Assembly (NCBI GenBank): GCA_029204225.1
Contig: MU831569.1
Coordinates: 101,707 to 165,706, forward strand
Reading direction: 5' to 3'
Length of the DNA stretch: 64,000 nt
Source of the DNA: Diphasiastrum complanatum
Taxonomy: Eukaryota > Streptophyta > Lycopodiopsida > Lycopodiales > Lycopodiaceae
Below are positions 1 to 10,511 of the stretch, in pieces. The notes beneath the pieces are model-generated. The model was not told the origin of the DNA. It made no database searches and worked only from the letters and a program-made list of their open reading frames with translations. A program made the translations under genes and the position numbers. Position 1 is the first letter of the stretch. Each line of letters opens with the position of its first letter.

Positions 1-6
1 CATAAG

Positions 7-2982
7 TTGAAGGTGGAGTTCAACGACAAGAAATGCCAGATCAAGGATGTGAAATGGGGTTTCAAAGTAATTGTTGATGGCTTTAGGGATAAAACTTGTG
101 GTTTGTACAAGTTAAATGTTGTTGTTATGAAGTGCAATGCATTAGCATCTACATCTATATCACAAAGTGATTTATGGCATAGACATATGGGGCATTTGAA
201 CTTCAAAAGCTTGAGGCTACTTCGTAAGCTCAAGATGGTAACAGGCCTACCTAGTTTGGATGATAAGGAAGAGTCCATTTGCAAAGAGTGCGTGCTAGGA
301 AAGTTACACAAGAAGAAGTTCAACAAAGAAGGAGCAACAAGGGCAAAACGAGTGCTTGAGTTGATACACTCTAACCTATGTGGGCCAATGAAGGTAATGT
401 CTGTTGGTAAAGCATTTTATTTGCTAACCTTCATTGATGATTACTCACGGAAGACCTGGATCTACACCGTTAAACAAAAGTCTGACACATTTGGATGCTT
501 CAAAAGCTTCAAAGCATTGGTTGAAAATCAGTCAGGTGCTAAGATCAAGGTTCTCAGGGTAGATCATGGTGGTGAGTATCGTTCCACAGATTTTATTGAC
601 TTTTGTAAGGAACATGGCATTAAACAGGAGTTTGTGTAAGTTGATACACCTCAACAAAACGGGGTAGCTGAAAGAAAGAATCGTACCATTGTCGAAGCAG
701 CTAGGGCAATGATGACACACATGGGAGTTACTGATTCTTTATGGGGAGAAGCTGTCAAAACTATTGTGTTCTTACAAAATAGAAGCCCTACAGTTGTAGT
801 ACATAATCGCACACCCGAGGAGGCATTCACTGGTAAGAAGCCTAAGATGGATGGGTTGCGAGTATTTGGATGCCGAGTATATGTTCACATACTTAAAAGC
901 GAGAGAGCCAAAATGCAGGTAAAGGCCTTGAAGTGCATCTTTACAGGATATGATGAACAAACCAAGGGATATAGATGTTATGATCCAAAAGGGCTACGTG
1001 TGCACATAAGCCGTGATGTCTTATTTGATGAAATCCATAGATTTGGGGATGAAGAAAAGAACAATGATGAGCTATGCAGGCTTCTCAAAGAGGATGAAGT
1101 AGTTCTACCATCACAGGAAGATCATCATGATGATGATGAGGCACGTGGTACTCCTCCTACCATAGAGACGAGATGGAGAGTGAGAAACAAATCCGTTGGA
1201 TCGGAAAAGACTGAGGTAGCAGGTGATAAAAGGAAGAAGCAAGATGCACCATGGGATTCCTATTCACCTCATAGTGGATCACCTCAACGTAAGTTACCCA
1301 AATGGTATACTAAGCTCATGAGTGACAAGGAAGGGGAAATTGCCGAGCTTAGCAAGGAGGGAGAGTGGCGGCATTCCACACGAGAGAGGAAGGAACCTGA
1401 CAAGTTTCAGGTAAATCTTGCACTTATGAGTGACAATATTTCATCTATTGAACCCTCTTGCTTTGAGGAGGCCAAAAATCAAAAAATATGACAAAAAGCA
1501 ATGCAGTAGGAGATTGATTCCATTAAACACCATAACACATGGGAGATAGTGGATCTTCCAAAGGGCAAAAGACCCATTGGCAACAAATGGGTATACAAGG
1601 CAAAGTACAATGCCAATGGAACTATTGCAAAGCACAAAGCAAGGCTTGTAGTGAAGGGCTATGTGCAAAGTAAAGGTATTGACTACAAAGAGACCTTCGC
1701 TCCTGTGGCCAAGTGGAATACACTTCGCATGGTGATTGCTTTGGCAGCACTATTTGGATGGAATCTACATCAGATGGACGTAAAGTCCGCATTTCTGAAT
1801 GATAAACTTGAAGAAGAAGTGTACATGGAGCAACCTAGTGGCTTTGAGATACATGGCATGGAAGACAAAGTGTGCAAACTGAAGAAAGCCTTGTACGGAT
1901 TGGAACAAGCACCACGTGCTTGGTATAGCCACTTTGATGAGCATCTCCTTTCTAGAGGTTTGATGCGCACTTCTTCAGATTTCAATCTTTACTATTTTGC
2001 TCGTGACTCTAGTATCACACTGATTGTGCTGTACGTAGACGACCTCATAATCACAGGAAATGATGACGAGTTGATTAGTGCAATCAAGAAAGATTTATCT
2101 TCTAGTTTTGATATGACTGATCTTGGCTTGATGCACTATTGTTTGGGAGTGGAAGTATGGCAAGGTTGCAATAGCATCGCAGTAACACAAACAAAGTATG
2201 TAAATAAAATTTTGAAGCAGTTCAAAATGTGCGACAGCAAGACAGTATCCACACCTGTGGAGGTTGGTAAGAAACTATCTAATCAGGATGACAGTGTACT
2301 AGTTGATGCCACTTTATTTCGTCAATTAGTTGGTTCATTAATTTATCTCACAACTACTTGTCCTGACATAAGTTATGTTGTAAGCGTTGTAAGACAATTC
2401 ATGGCTACTCCTAGAGAAATTCATTGGAAAGTAGCAAAGAGAATTCTTCGTTATGTGAAGGGCACGATAACCCATGGATTGTTATATGAGAGGCAGCATA
2501 CTTTACCAGTTTTACAGGGCTTTGTTGATTCAGATTGGGCAAGCTATATTGATAACAGGAGATCTACCACAGGTTATATATTTCATGTAGATAATGGTGT
2601 ATTTTCTTGGTCAAGCAAGAAACAAGACATAGTTGCTCTTTCTACTATAGAAGCAGAATACAAAGCACTATGTTCAGCTACGCAAGAAGCAGTTTGGCTA
2701 AGAAGAATGTTAGAAGACATTGGAATTCTGCAGCATAGGCCTACTGTGATCAGATGTGACAGTCAAAGTGCCATGCAACTAGCTAAAAATTCTGTATTTC
2801 ATGCACGCACGAAACATATAGAAATTAAGTATCATTTCATTATAGAGAAGTTGTTATCTAATGAAATAGACATAGTGCATTGTAACACAGAGAATCAGTT
2901 AGTTGATATATTCACTAAACCTTTAAGTATAGATAAGTTTGAGTTTTTTAGAGAAAAGCTCTTTGTAAGAAAGATAAACTAG
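7..2982 (+). pseudogene. Copia LTR-retrotransposon polyprotein (integrase-RT-RNase H part), broken by three stops
   Basis: One reading frame runs from the left edge to the stop before 2983. It contains the GAG-pre-integrase zinc-binding segment (LWHRHMGH then CKEC, about 175-290), the integrase core, the Copia reverse transcriptase with YVDD at 2032-2043, and an RNase H ending in a typical ADIFTKPL-like segment (here VDIFTKPL). The frame is interrupted only by TAA at 637-639, TGA at 1489-1491 and TAG at 1507-1509, and all pieces stay in the same frame, so there is no net indel. The first integrase catalytic Asp, normally in an HSDLCGP-type motif, reads Asn (codon AAC at 373-375). The second Asp and the Glu (NGVAE) are present. 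Gag, protease and the 5' LTR lie outside the window. It is a dead but fairly young Copia copy. Confidence 0.93.
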
Positions 2983-3330
2983 GGCTTAAGGGAGAGTGTT
3001 AAAATAAGTAAGCCCGAGGTTCTCTCACAGTTCATGACTTTCCCTGTTCGGCAGTGATTTCGAGTTTTTTACTGTCCTTGTGATAGTATGCATGTGTGTC
3101 AGTTTGACGGTACACGTAGTGTAAGTTGGGACACACGTCCCGAAATGGGGACCGAACTGTTATGCAACGGTACCCCACAAAAATTAGACTGTGTGTATAT
3201 ATATATATATATCTCAGTCTCTTTTGTAAATATAGTTCAGAAGTGTTCTCTTGGGTTTGTGTGTGTGAACTCTCTTTACTGTTTATCAAATTGATGTTAG
3301 ATTGCTTGCAAATTGGCTAACTATACTGCC
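2983..3330 (+). repeat. Polypurine tract and 3' LTR of the first Copia element
   Basis: Directly after the polyprotein stop is a purine-rich tract (about 2983-2996, AAGGGAGAG), followed by TGTTAAAATAAG at 2997, the usual start of a Copia 3' LTR. The LTR holds a (TA)n TATA-like run at 3196-3212. The 5' LTR is outside the window, so the right end cannot be set by comparison. I place it near 3290-3330 because a different repeat (the minisatellite) begins after that. Confidence 0.7.
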
Positions 3331-3339
3331 AGTAAGATC

Positions 3340-4014
3340 CTTGACAAAGTGGAGGACTTTGGTTGAGTTTGGAAGGAGGGGGCTCCGGTTGAGATGGGAA
3401 GTGGAGGACTTCGGTGGAAGGAGGGAGCTCCGGTTGAGATGGAAAGTGGCGGTGCTGAATGGTTCAGAAAGTGTGTGGGGAGTGATGTATGAAAGTGAGA
3501 TATGTGGAAGATGGTTGTGTTGGATAGAGCGGTGTGGGTGGTATGCGAAAGAGGATGGTGTAAAGGAGGGTGAACAGAGTGAGGTCGAGTTAAGAAAGAT
3601 AGGGAGTGGAATAGGAGCAAGTGGAGGTGTTTGTCAATGGTTGTAATGTTATGGATGTGGATTTGTGAGGAATGAAGCGGGTTGAAGGTATATGGTTTGT
3701 GATAGTGATTTTTTGGTTGCAAGGGAGATGGGACGTGCCAGTTCATGAAATTAGAATGTAGGTCCTCCGGTGTGGATTTGACAAAACTGATTTGGTCGAG
3801 ATCTGAAGGAAGGCTCCGGTCGATATCTGATGAATTGCTCCGGTCGAGATCTGACAAAACTGCTTCAGTTGAGATCTGAAGGAAGGCTCCAGTCGAGATC
3901 TGAAAAACTGCTCCGGTCGAGATCTGACAGAACTGCTCCGGTTGAGATCTGAAGAACTGCTCCGATCGAGATCTGACAAAATTGCTCCGGTTGAGATCTA
4001 AATAACTGCTCCGG
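3340..4014 (+). repeat. Degenerate 25-bp minisatellite (CTCCGGTTGAGATCTGA family)
   Basis: Repeated units built on CTCCGGT(C/T)GAGATCTGA occur from about 3385, becoming a dense array at 3780-4014 with a period near 25-26 bp. The reverse complement of the same motif forms the array at 23940-24720, next to a Ty3/Gypsy gag relic. This block is therefore probably a displaced piece of that element's leader or LTR. Long ORFs read through the array on both strands are by-products of the repeat period. Confidence 0.85.
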
Positions 4015-4091
4015 TCAAGAATACATCTACTTCATCCTCCTCCTCCTCCTTGCAAAGGAGGAGGAGGAGGATGAAGTAGATGTATTCTTGA
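4015..4091. repeat. Perfect 36-bp inverted repeat with a 5-base loop
   Basis: Bases 4015-4050 are the exact reverse complement of 4056-4091 (36 of 36 positions by my reading), with loop TGCAA at 4051-4055. The right arm is the start of the element copy that follows and matches 30041-30076 of element C. The left arm is an inverted duplicate of that sequence, sitting at the junction with the minisatellite. Confidence 0.95.
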
Positions 4092-4409
4092 TGACATCTA
4101 CATCCTTACCAACAAGCAATAGCAATTCAAAAGACAATTAGTGGATCGACAGTGGGGCTAGCTCCCACATGTCTTGTGAAAAAAACTTTTTCTCAACCTT
4201 ACACTCTTTCAATGATGCTAAAAAGTTTGTCTTTGCTGCAAATGATGAAGAGTGTAGGATAGATGGTGTTGGCACCATCTCTTTGTGTCTAGAATCCTGA
4301 AAATGCATGGATCTAGAAAATGTCCTTTATGTACCATCAATCACCAAGAATATGCTTGGTGTTGCTCTACTCTTAGAAAGTGGTTTGGATGTCCACTTTA
4401 AGCATGGTG

Positions 4410-4990
4410 CCGAAAAATTCCATGACATTACATAGCGACAGTCAGAGTTGCATTCAGCTAGCAAAGAATCCAGTGTTCCATGCGAGAACTAAACACATTG
4501 AGATTCAGTATCACTTTATACGTGAGAGGCTACTGAGTCGTGAAATTCATGTTGTTCATTGTAGCACAGAAGAACAACTAGCTGATATTTTCACTAAGCC
4601 ACTTGTTGGAGAAAAGTTTGATAAGTTTAGATCAAAGCTTTCTGTACTTAAAGTTTGTTGACTTTAAAGCTATGTATATGACTGTATAAAAAGTAGACTC
4701 TACTTTAAGGGAGAGAGTTAGAATTAAAGCATAATAACTGTGCTACTATATTGTGGGTCCTATCAGTTGATAAGGATCAGTTGGTCTCGCCACGAGGCAA
4801 GTCGACGGGACACGCATCCCACCAACGGCAACCTGGGTCATGCATGGGTTGCCTGAGTGAACAACTATATGTACAATGTAATTTTATTTTGAGAAATACA
4901 GTTGCTATGTAAGCTTGCTGTAGAGAGAGTTTTCTGTTTGTGTTACTGTATAGCATGATCCGTGTTCCTGTTCGAAGCTTCTAAGTCTGT
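4410..4990 (+). pseudogene. Copia RNase H C-terminus plus LTR remnant inside copy A
   Basis: The frame ending at 4661 encodes the C-terminal part of Copia RNase H: SDSQSCIQLAKNPVFHARTK, then HVVHCSTEEQLADIFTKPL. After the stop comes a polypurine tract (TTTAAGGGAGAGAG, about 4703-4716) and an LTR-like segment beginning GTTAGAATTAAAGC. This segment has no counterpart in element C and replaces the C region 30391-30588. It resembles the 3' end of the Copia element at 1-3300 in protein but is a different family in its LTR. The 5' neighbour supplies the first residues of the ORF, so any product would be a fusion of unrelated frames. Confidence 0.85.
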
Positions 4991-5557
4991 CTCAAAGTTT
5001 GAGAGTTCCAAGGGAGTCCTCAATGACAATGGCTGAGTCATCAAATTGCATGCAAGCTGTCCATTCAAGTGTGCATCTTGCAAGGGTGGTGAGCATTGGA
5101 GAGTCTACTATCTTTGAATATTTTTTGGAAAGTATTAGTAGACATGAGGTGATTTGTTTCTTACCTTTAAGATTGTCCTATTTCAATAATAGGAATAATG
5201 GTAGTGTTTTGCTCTTCAAGTAGAGATTGTAGAATCTACTTGTTTTCCACCAAAGAATTTGTCAATGGTGGAAATGTGATCTTTCAAGAGTGGAAGATTT
5301 GTAAACTTGAAGAAGCACCTTTGGATCAACACCTTATACAATTCATTGATGTTTTGGAGTCAAGTCAAGTGGAGGATCAAGCCCCGAGGACTCCAAGAAG
5401 AACCTTGAGTGTCAAGATGGAGCCATCTAGGCTCAATCATATGCATCAAGCAAGGCAAGGTGTCTTTGGCAACATTATGTATGCACTTAATAGTTTAATT
5501 GATGTATCTTCAAGTGCACAAAATGCCTTGGAATCCATGGCTTGGCATGATGTATAG
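4991..5557 (+). pseudogene. Unrecognised C-terminal region of the non-autonomous element, copy A
   Basis: Two overlapping frames (4999-5223 and 5198-5557) match the C-terminal part of the 452-residue ORF of element C. The first carries the SVHLARVVSIGEST segment. The second carries VVFCSSSRDCRIYLF and ends NALESMAWHDV exactly as in C. They are out of frame with each other because about 200 bases are missing near 5170-5180. I recognise no known domain. Confidence 0.75.
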
Positions 5558-5749
5558 TTTTTGAAGTGTGCTACATGTATATAGACACATTTGTGGAACA
5601 TCTTGTAAGGGATCCTTTAAGAGGTGGAAGATCCTTCATGGACATCATTCTCTATTGGAGTCTCAAAAGTTCCTTGTTTGTAGCTGGATTTTTTAGATAC
5701 TTCTAAAAGCATTCATTCATCTAGCAAGAGAGCTAAATTTGAGGAGGAG

Positions 5750-6173
5750 TGTAAAGAAATGCCAAAACTTGGCAAATCTAGCTTAATCAAAAACCATGAA
5801 GAATAGTGTAAATTTTGTACATAATTGGGTTCCACACATGTATGGCCAAAATGCCACATGGCAATCCACTCCTAATGTAGGTTAGGTCAAGTCAAGAGAG
5901 TTGGTCATGTCTATTTGGTGGTCATCCCTACTTTATAAGACCTACACCTAAGTTTAAGATAAAAATTTGACCAACTAGCTACCTACCAAGCATAACTCTA
6001 GGATCTAGGCTAGGGTTTCATTTTAGGGCAAGAAGAGTGAGTTAACTTCCTTATTACATGCTGGAAATCCACCCAACTTCACAAAAGAAGTCGAATTTGC
6101 TATGTATTCCAAGCTCCCATAGTGAGAAGATAGAGACTTTTTGGAGCTCATTGGCAATCTCAAGCTAGTTCAC
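5750..6173 (+). repeat. Truncated 3' LTR of copy A
   Basis: Begins TGTAAAGAAATGCC directly after a purine tract and aligns by eye with the first roughly 425 bases of the 700-bp LTR at 27706. It resembles the LTR of the minus-strand copy B more than that of C (for example the variant GTACATAATTGGGTTCC). Homology stops after CAAGCTAGTTCAC near 6173. Confidence 0.85.
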
Positions 6174-6359
6174 GAGCTTAATTTATCTCTCGCTTGTGCA
6201 CATCATGCTATTTTTTTTTTGTGGAGATAATAAGTTGATGTCAAAACCTAAGAACTCAATTGGAGACTATAAAATGAATTATGCACTATATTAGTGGCAC
6301 ACTTTATCTTGGATTGTAGCATGAAATATATAATGCTTCTATACTTATGATTTTATTTA

Positions 6360-6780
6360 TTATCTATTTTAGTTTTATGCCGATTGGATAAGAAATATTG
6401 ATAATTGAAGATCCATAACAAGGTATACATTTAGTTTGGGCACTGCAACAATAGCTTTGAGCAATAAGAAACAATCAATAGTTTTTTTATCATCTATGGA
6501 AGTAGAATATCAATCACTTAGTAATGTAGTGTAGGAAGCATTATGGTTGAAATGTTTATTTGCAATTTTTTAACCACCACAAAATTGAAGTTATATTCAT
6601 CTAGCTAGGCATTCAGTACTTCACATTAGAACAATGCATATAGAAGTCCATCATCATGTTGTTTGAGAAAAATCAAAGGTTATATATAGTGTTGTGCAAG
6701 TTTGAGGATCAATTTTTAGATACTTTCACAAAATCTCTAGATAGATATAAAATTAAAAATTTTGAACCTTTAGTGTGTAG

Positions 6781-6782
<2 letters not shown>
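6360..6782 (+). pseudogene. Decayed Copia RNase H relic
   Basis: Broken frames between about 6375 and 6780 read as Copia RNase H. There is an ADW-like segment (PIG*EILII in one frame), then TATIALSNKKQSIV, SSMEVEYQSLSNVV and EALWLK. Further on comes a CKFEDQFLDTFTKSLDRYK segment equivalent to the usual ADIFTKPL end. Several stops and indels show that it is old. It runs into the GA microsatellite. Confidence 0.7.

Positions 6783-6783
<1 letters not shown>

Positions 6784-6858
<75 letters not shown>
6784..6858 (+). repeat. (GA)n microsatellite, about 37 repeats
   Basis: Uninterrupted AG dinucleotides from 6784 to 6858. The RERERE peptide in the overlapping ORF is only the translation of this repeat. 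Confidence 0.98.
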
Positions 6859-6861
<3 letters not shown>

Positions 6862-7239
6862 ACAATGGATAATTTTCAATCTTATCTCTCCAAACCAATG
6901 GACTTGTAGATTAGTTAATAGCCAGATTAGTCAAAGCCTTCTATTTAGCCTTCTCATTTGCATATGCTTTTGCTTTGGTTAGTTGTGTTTTTGAAATGCT
7001 TTTGACAAGTATCAACATCTTGACCAAGAGCTCTTACTTATGAACCAATATTGTTTTGTAGCACCATAGCAATATCAGATGTGATATCACCATCATGTAG
7101 CCATCATAAAAAAAATTTTTTTTCTGATATTAGTCACACCAAAGTGCAATGAAATCCACAAAAATTTGATTGAAATTCTTGTGGAATTAATGAATATGGA
7201 AGACCTCACTCTTCACTCCAAAAGAAAAAGATAGATGTA
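6859..7239. other. Non-coding, probably retroelement-derived
   Basis: AT-rich sequence downstream of the microsatellite with no supported gene. The text around 6890-7010 (TTAGTTAATAGCC, CTTCTCATTTGCATATGC) has an LTR-like look, but no partner copy is present in the window. Confidence 0.4.
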
Positions 7240-7860
7240 TTGCCTCCAATTTATCACTAAGCCATTTCTGCCAAGTACGTAAGAATAATTGTAAAAAAAT
7301 ATGCCAAAGTCTAAAAGTAATTTCAGAGGATTGAACACAACATCTAAGACTAGGTCTTGTAATGGTTAGCCAAATAAGCCATCCTATTAACTTTCTATAG
7401 AGATTAATGTCAAGGCTCTTCCATCACCTCTTCAAGTTAGCTTTACATTTGATTCCATAAATGTACAGATAGATTTGCAATTATCCCTTTGAAATCTTAG
7501 TTAGCATACTTTTCTTGACTTATTAAAGTAGTTTCTTAAGTCTTACTCACTTCTATTCGTAAGATATAGTATAGCAAACCAAGGTCTTGAACTTCAAACT
7601 CATCTCCAAGTGCTATTCTGATGTCTACTATATCTTGCTTACTACTACCACTCAAAATGATATTGAAACCTTGAAGTCTAAGATTATCCTTTTCCAAAAG
7701 CTTTTATAATCAATATTTGATCGTTCTTTTATGCACCTCTTAATGAAGGATGCATCATACCCATTGAAATTTAAATTCATGGTATCCAAAGGCCTTCCAA
7801 ATAATTTTTAATTACAAACGAAAACAAACTTGATTGTGCTATGTCGTCTCCGATTGTGAG
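7240..7860 (-). pseudogene. Decayed Copia reverse transcriptase relic
   Basis: Read on the minus strand from about 7700 downwards, broken frames give a segment like the Copia RT region after the catalytic motif (SGSSKQDIVDIRIALGDEF, then EVQDLGLLYYI). Near 7430-7330 follows YRKLIGWLIWLTITRPSLR, equivalent to the usual YRxLVGSLIYLTxTRPD motif. The catalytic Asp pair itself is not preserved. Many stops and frameshifts mark an old fragment. Confidence 0.65.
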
Positions 7861-9154
7861 CAGCCATCATGTCATAACAAAGCTAGAAGAAAATGAGAAC
7901 AATAGAGTGACTAATCATGAAGAATAATGCACAACAAAAGTCAATTATCTGTACTTTTTGTACAGGTCAACTTTAACTATGGTTAATGAAAGATAAACCC
8001 TTGTTTGCCATGAGCAATCAGACTCGAGTAGTCCAAGTATCATTGTAGGAAGTGAAAAAAGTCCAATCACATGTTTGCTCAGCATGACTATTAAAATTTC
8101 CAAAAATGTCTAGGTAACTAAATTTTTTTAGTCCAACACGCTTACAATATTGCCAAAATGTAAAATATAAGAAGGCCATGTGGATGTTGGCTAGACTTCC
8201 CCTGATGTGGCAATCATTGCAAAGCCCAAGGGTGGTGGAGCCATTGGCAGCTATGCCTTACGTTGGTTAATGTACAACACAACATCTTTGAAAAGGGTAA
8301 GCAATGCTTTCCAAAAAAAGTTAATGACATAAAGAGAGAAATTTAATCAAGACGTGTTTCTTTGAATGTCGAAGGTCCAATTTAATAGATGCTCAATGTT
8401 TTTGTCATGTTTGTACTATCATGCATTAAGAGGATGAGAAATTAGCTGCAACCACATGTATGAGAAATATCTCATATATGCATTAAGAGGATGAGAGAGA
8501 AATTAGCTACAACCACAAGTATGAGAAATATCTCATATTGATCATGACGGGATCTAAATTTACGAGTACTATGTCCATTTGACTTTATGCTACTTTAACA
8601 AAAACAATCAAGACAAATTACATGTAAAAGAGACAGTTGAGTATGAATCAGCTATGTTTTTGATGTAGTACTGCCAGAATGGTTAGCCTGCCAAGGCCCA
8701 AGGGATGTGGAGTTTGTAACTCACAAAATCCTTCAAGAACTCCTTAAGCGAAAAACATATTCAAGGAATTATTTTAACAGACTATGAACCCAGACTTCAT
8801 TTTCAAAACTCATCCGGATCAGTACATGCAAGCACTGACACTTCTGTGCATTCAGCAGTGAGTGACACATCTGTAGTTGAAGTGCCCCAATGATCGCCAT
8901 TCATTTAAAAAATAGAAACACAATGCACATTGACAGAGGGGCTGCTTCTAAAATGCCAGGCCTGAAGGGCCTAAAGTGATCCAGTTACTAGTACAGTAAT
9001 GGATACTTTGTGCATATTCTGCCCATTTTTGGACAAATTTAAAAGCAGAATATGCATCTGTTTTAAAAAAAAAAAATTGCTGCCCATTCCAGCCTGCGGT
9101 CAGGCGCAGGCCTGCCACATGGCAGCGTCAGAGTGGGCAGAAAAAGTCAAACTG
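7861..9154. other. Intergenic, no gene seen; contains a 57-bp tandem duplication at 8421-8540
   Basis: No ORF or RNA gene can be supported. At 8421 and again at 8478 the sequence starts ATGCATTAAGAGGATGAGA and ends in ATATCTCATAT, giving two diverged tandem units with a period of about 57 bp. The rest is AT-rich unique sequence. Confidence 0.6.
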
Positions 9155-9390
9155 CTCATTATGTTTCATAATGAGCATGTAAAAATTTTCAAAGTATCCA
9201 TTACGCAATGGAAAGGGCCGGGCACATGCCATTCTGCCCGGTCAGGATTTCCAAAAAAATTTTAGGCGAGGCCCCCCCTCCGGGCCTTGCCTAAGAAATT
9301 TCTGGAAATCCTGACCGGACAGAATGGCCTGTGCCCTGCCCATTCCATAGTACCCCATTCCATAATACGTAAAGGACATTATGAAATACA
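9155..9390. repeat. MITE-like foldback element with GC-rich centre
   Basis: An imperfect long inverted repeat is centred near 9280. The clearest pairing is 9229-9252 against 9304-9327 (CCATTCTG, GGTCAGGATTTCC and its complement, one mismatch by eye). Weaker pairing extends outward over TTCATAATG and inward to GAGGCCC/GGGCCTTGCC. No ORF supports a transposase. The structure fits a small non-autonomous foldback or MITE element, though I cannot define target duplications. Confidence 0.65.
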
Positions 9391-10511
9391 AGCAACACTT
9401 GGAAGGTGAGATGATGGAAGGACACCTGTCTCCACCCAAAGATCATGAGAGCTTAAATGCAAACAAGAAATGGAGTACCTCAATGTATCTAAACTAGTAG
9501 GAGAGACCATATGTCAGGTATTTAGTAGGTTGCAAAGAATCAAGGGTGCCAAAATTTTCCTTGAAGCAACAAATTCTAGTTGGATCGCGCAAGATTTGTT
9601 ACCCTAACAGAAGTTAGAACTTGTAAAATCACACATAAAAGGTGGCGCTTTTGTGCGCTATCGACTTTGCGATACTCGATGCCATCAATATAATCCATAA
9701 TATAAAACACTTTCCAGCTTCCAATGGGCTGAAGGCTGTGAGTATGTGCATATCAATGCAATATGGCAACAATTGGATGAAAGAATGAAGGTATCACACC
9801 AAAAAATCCAGATCAACCGAATGATTGAATAAATTTTCAGGTTAATAACATGGGTGCAGGCATTGACATGCATTTAAGTAGCATCATTCTGCCAGCCTGG
9901 TAATATCTCCACGTTGAAAGTTAAAAGCACAGTTCAGCAACTCATAGATAGAGCATGTCAAAGCTGGTGATGAGTTTCCCATTGCAAAGAACGATACAGG
10001 TCTACGTTTTGAAGTTTTTCAGAATATGGTATTCAAAAAAGTAGAAGAATAAAACTCCTAAGCAGAGGGAAAGAGGGCCATAGCAGATTTGTCCTACATT
10101 TTGCACCTGATTAACTCGCTAAAGAAGATAAACGTAGGGGAGTAATTTAGAGAGATTTCAAGGACCGTGTAACTAATGTTGAAAGGTCATGAAAAAGTTC
10201 AGAAGATACATCACAGAAAAATTACATTAACTTCTAAACGTACAAGATCCACGAAGATTTTGAGAATACAAATTCAGCACACCGTTTTGAAGGAAGATGA
10301 CTGTTGGAGAGAACAATGGGTTCACACTAAAAAGGCATGTTAGAAAGAGCTATTCTAGTTGAAGGACCTTCACTCACAGAGAAATATTTGCTTCTTTCAC
10401 ACACTAAACACTGAAATCTGAATTCTTCTGAAACTTGTAGATGGAACTTTGGAATGGCTGCATGGAGCTATGCGGCAGTAGCCAAATATGGAAATGAAGG
10501 ATAGCATCATA
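9391..10511. other. Intergenic; 3' flank of the metacaspase gene
   Basis: No gene seen. The part next to 10512 should hold the 3' UTR and poly(A) site of the minus-strand metacaspase, but I cannot place the cleavage site. Confidence 0.5.

Larger units (their letters stand above)
4051..6173 (+). mobile_element. Copy A: truncated, chimeric member of the non-autonomous LTR family (relative of element C)
   Basis: Positions 4051-4409 match 30036-30390 of element C, covering the acidic linker, the protease-like segment (DSGASSHMSC) and the LYVPSITKN region. Positions 4410-4990 are foreign and come from the 3' end of another Copia element. Positions 4991-5557 match 30589-31361, with one internal deletion of about 200 bases near 5170. 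A PPT (GAGGAGG) and an LTR starting TGTAAAGAAATGCC at 5750 follow, and the LTR stops abruptly near 6173 where homology to the C LTR ends. The 5' LTR, leader and gag are missing. It is a dead fragment whose internal order records recombination between families. Confidence 0.85.
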
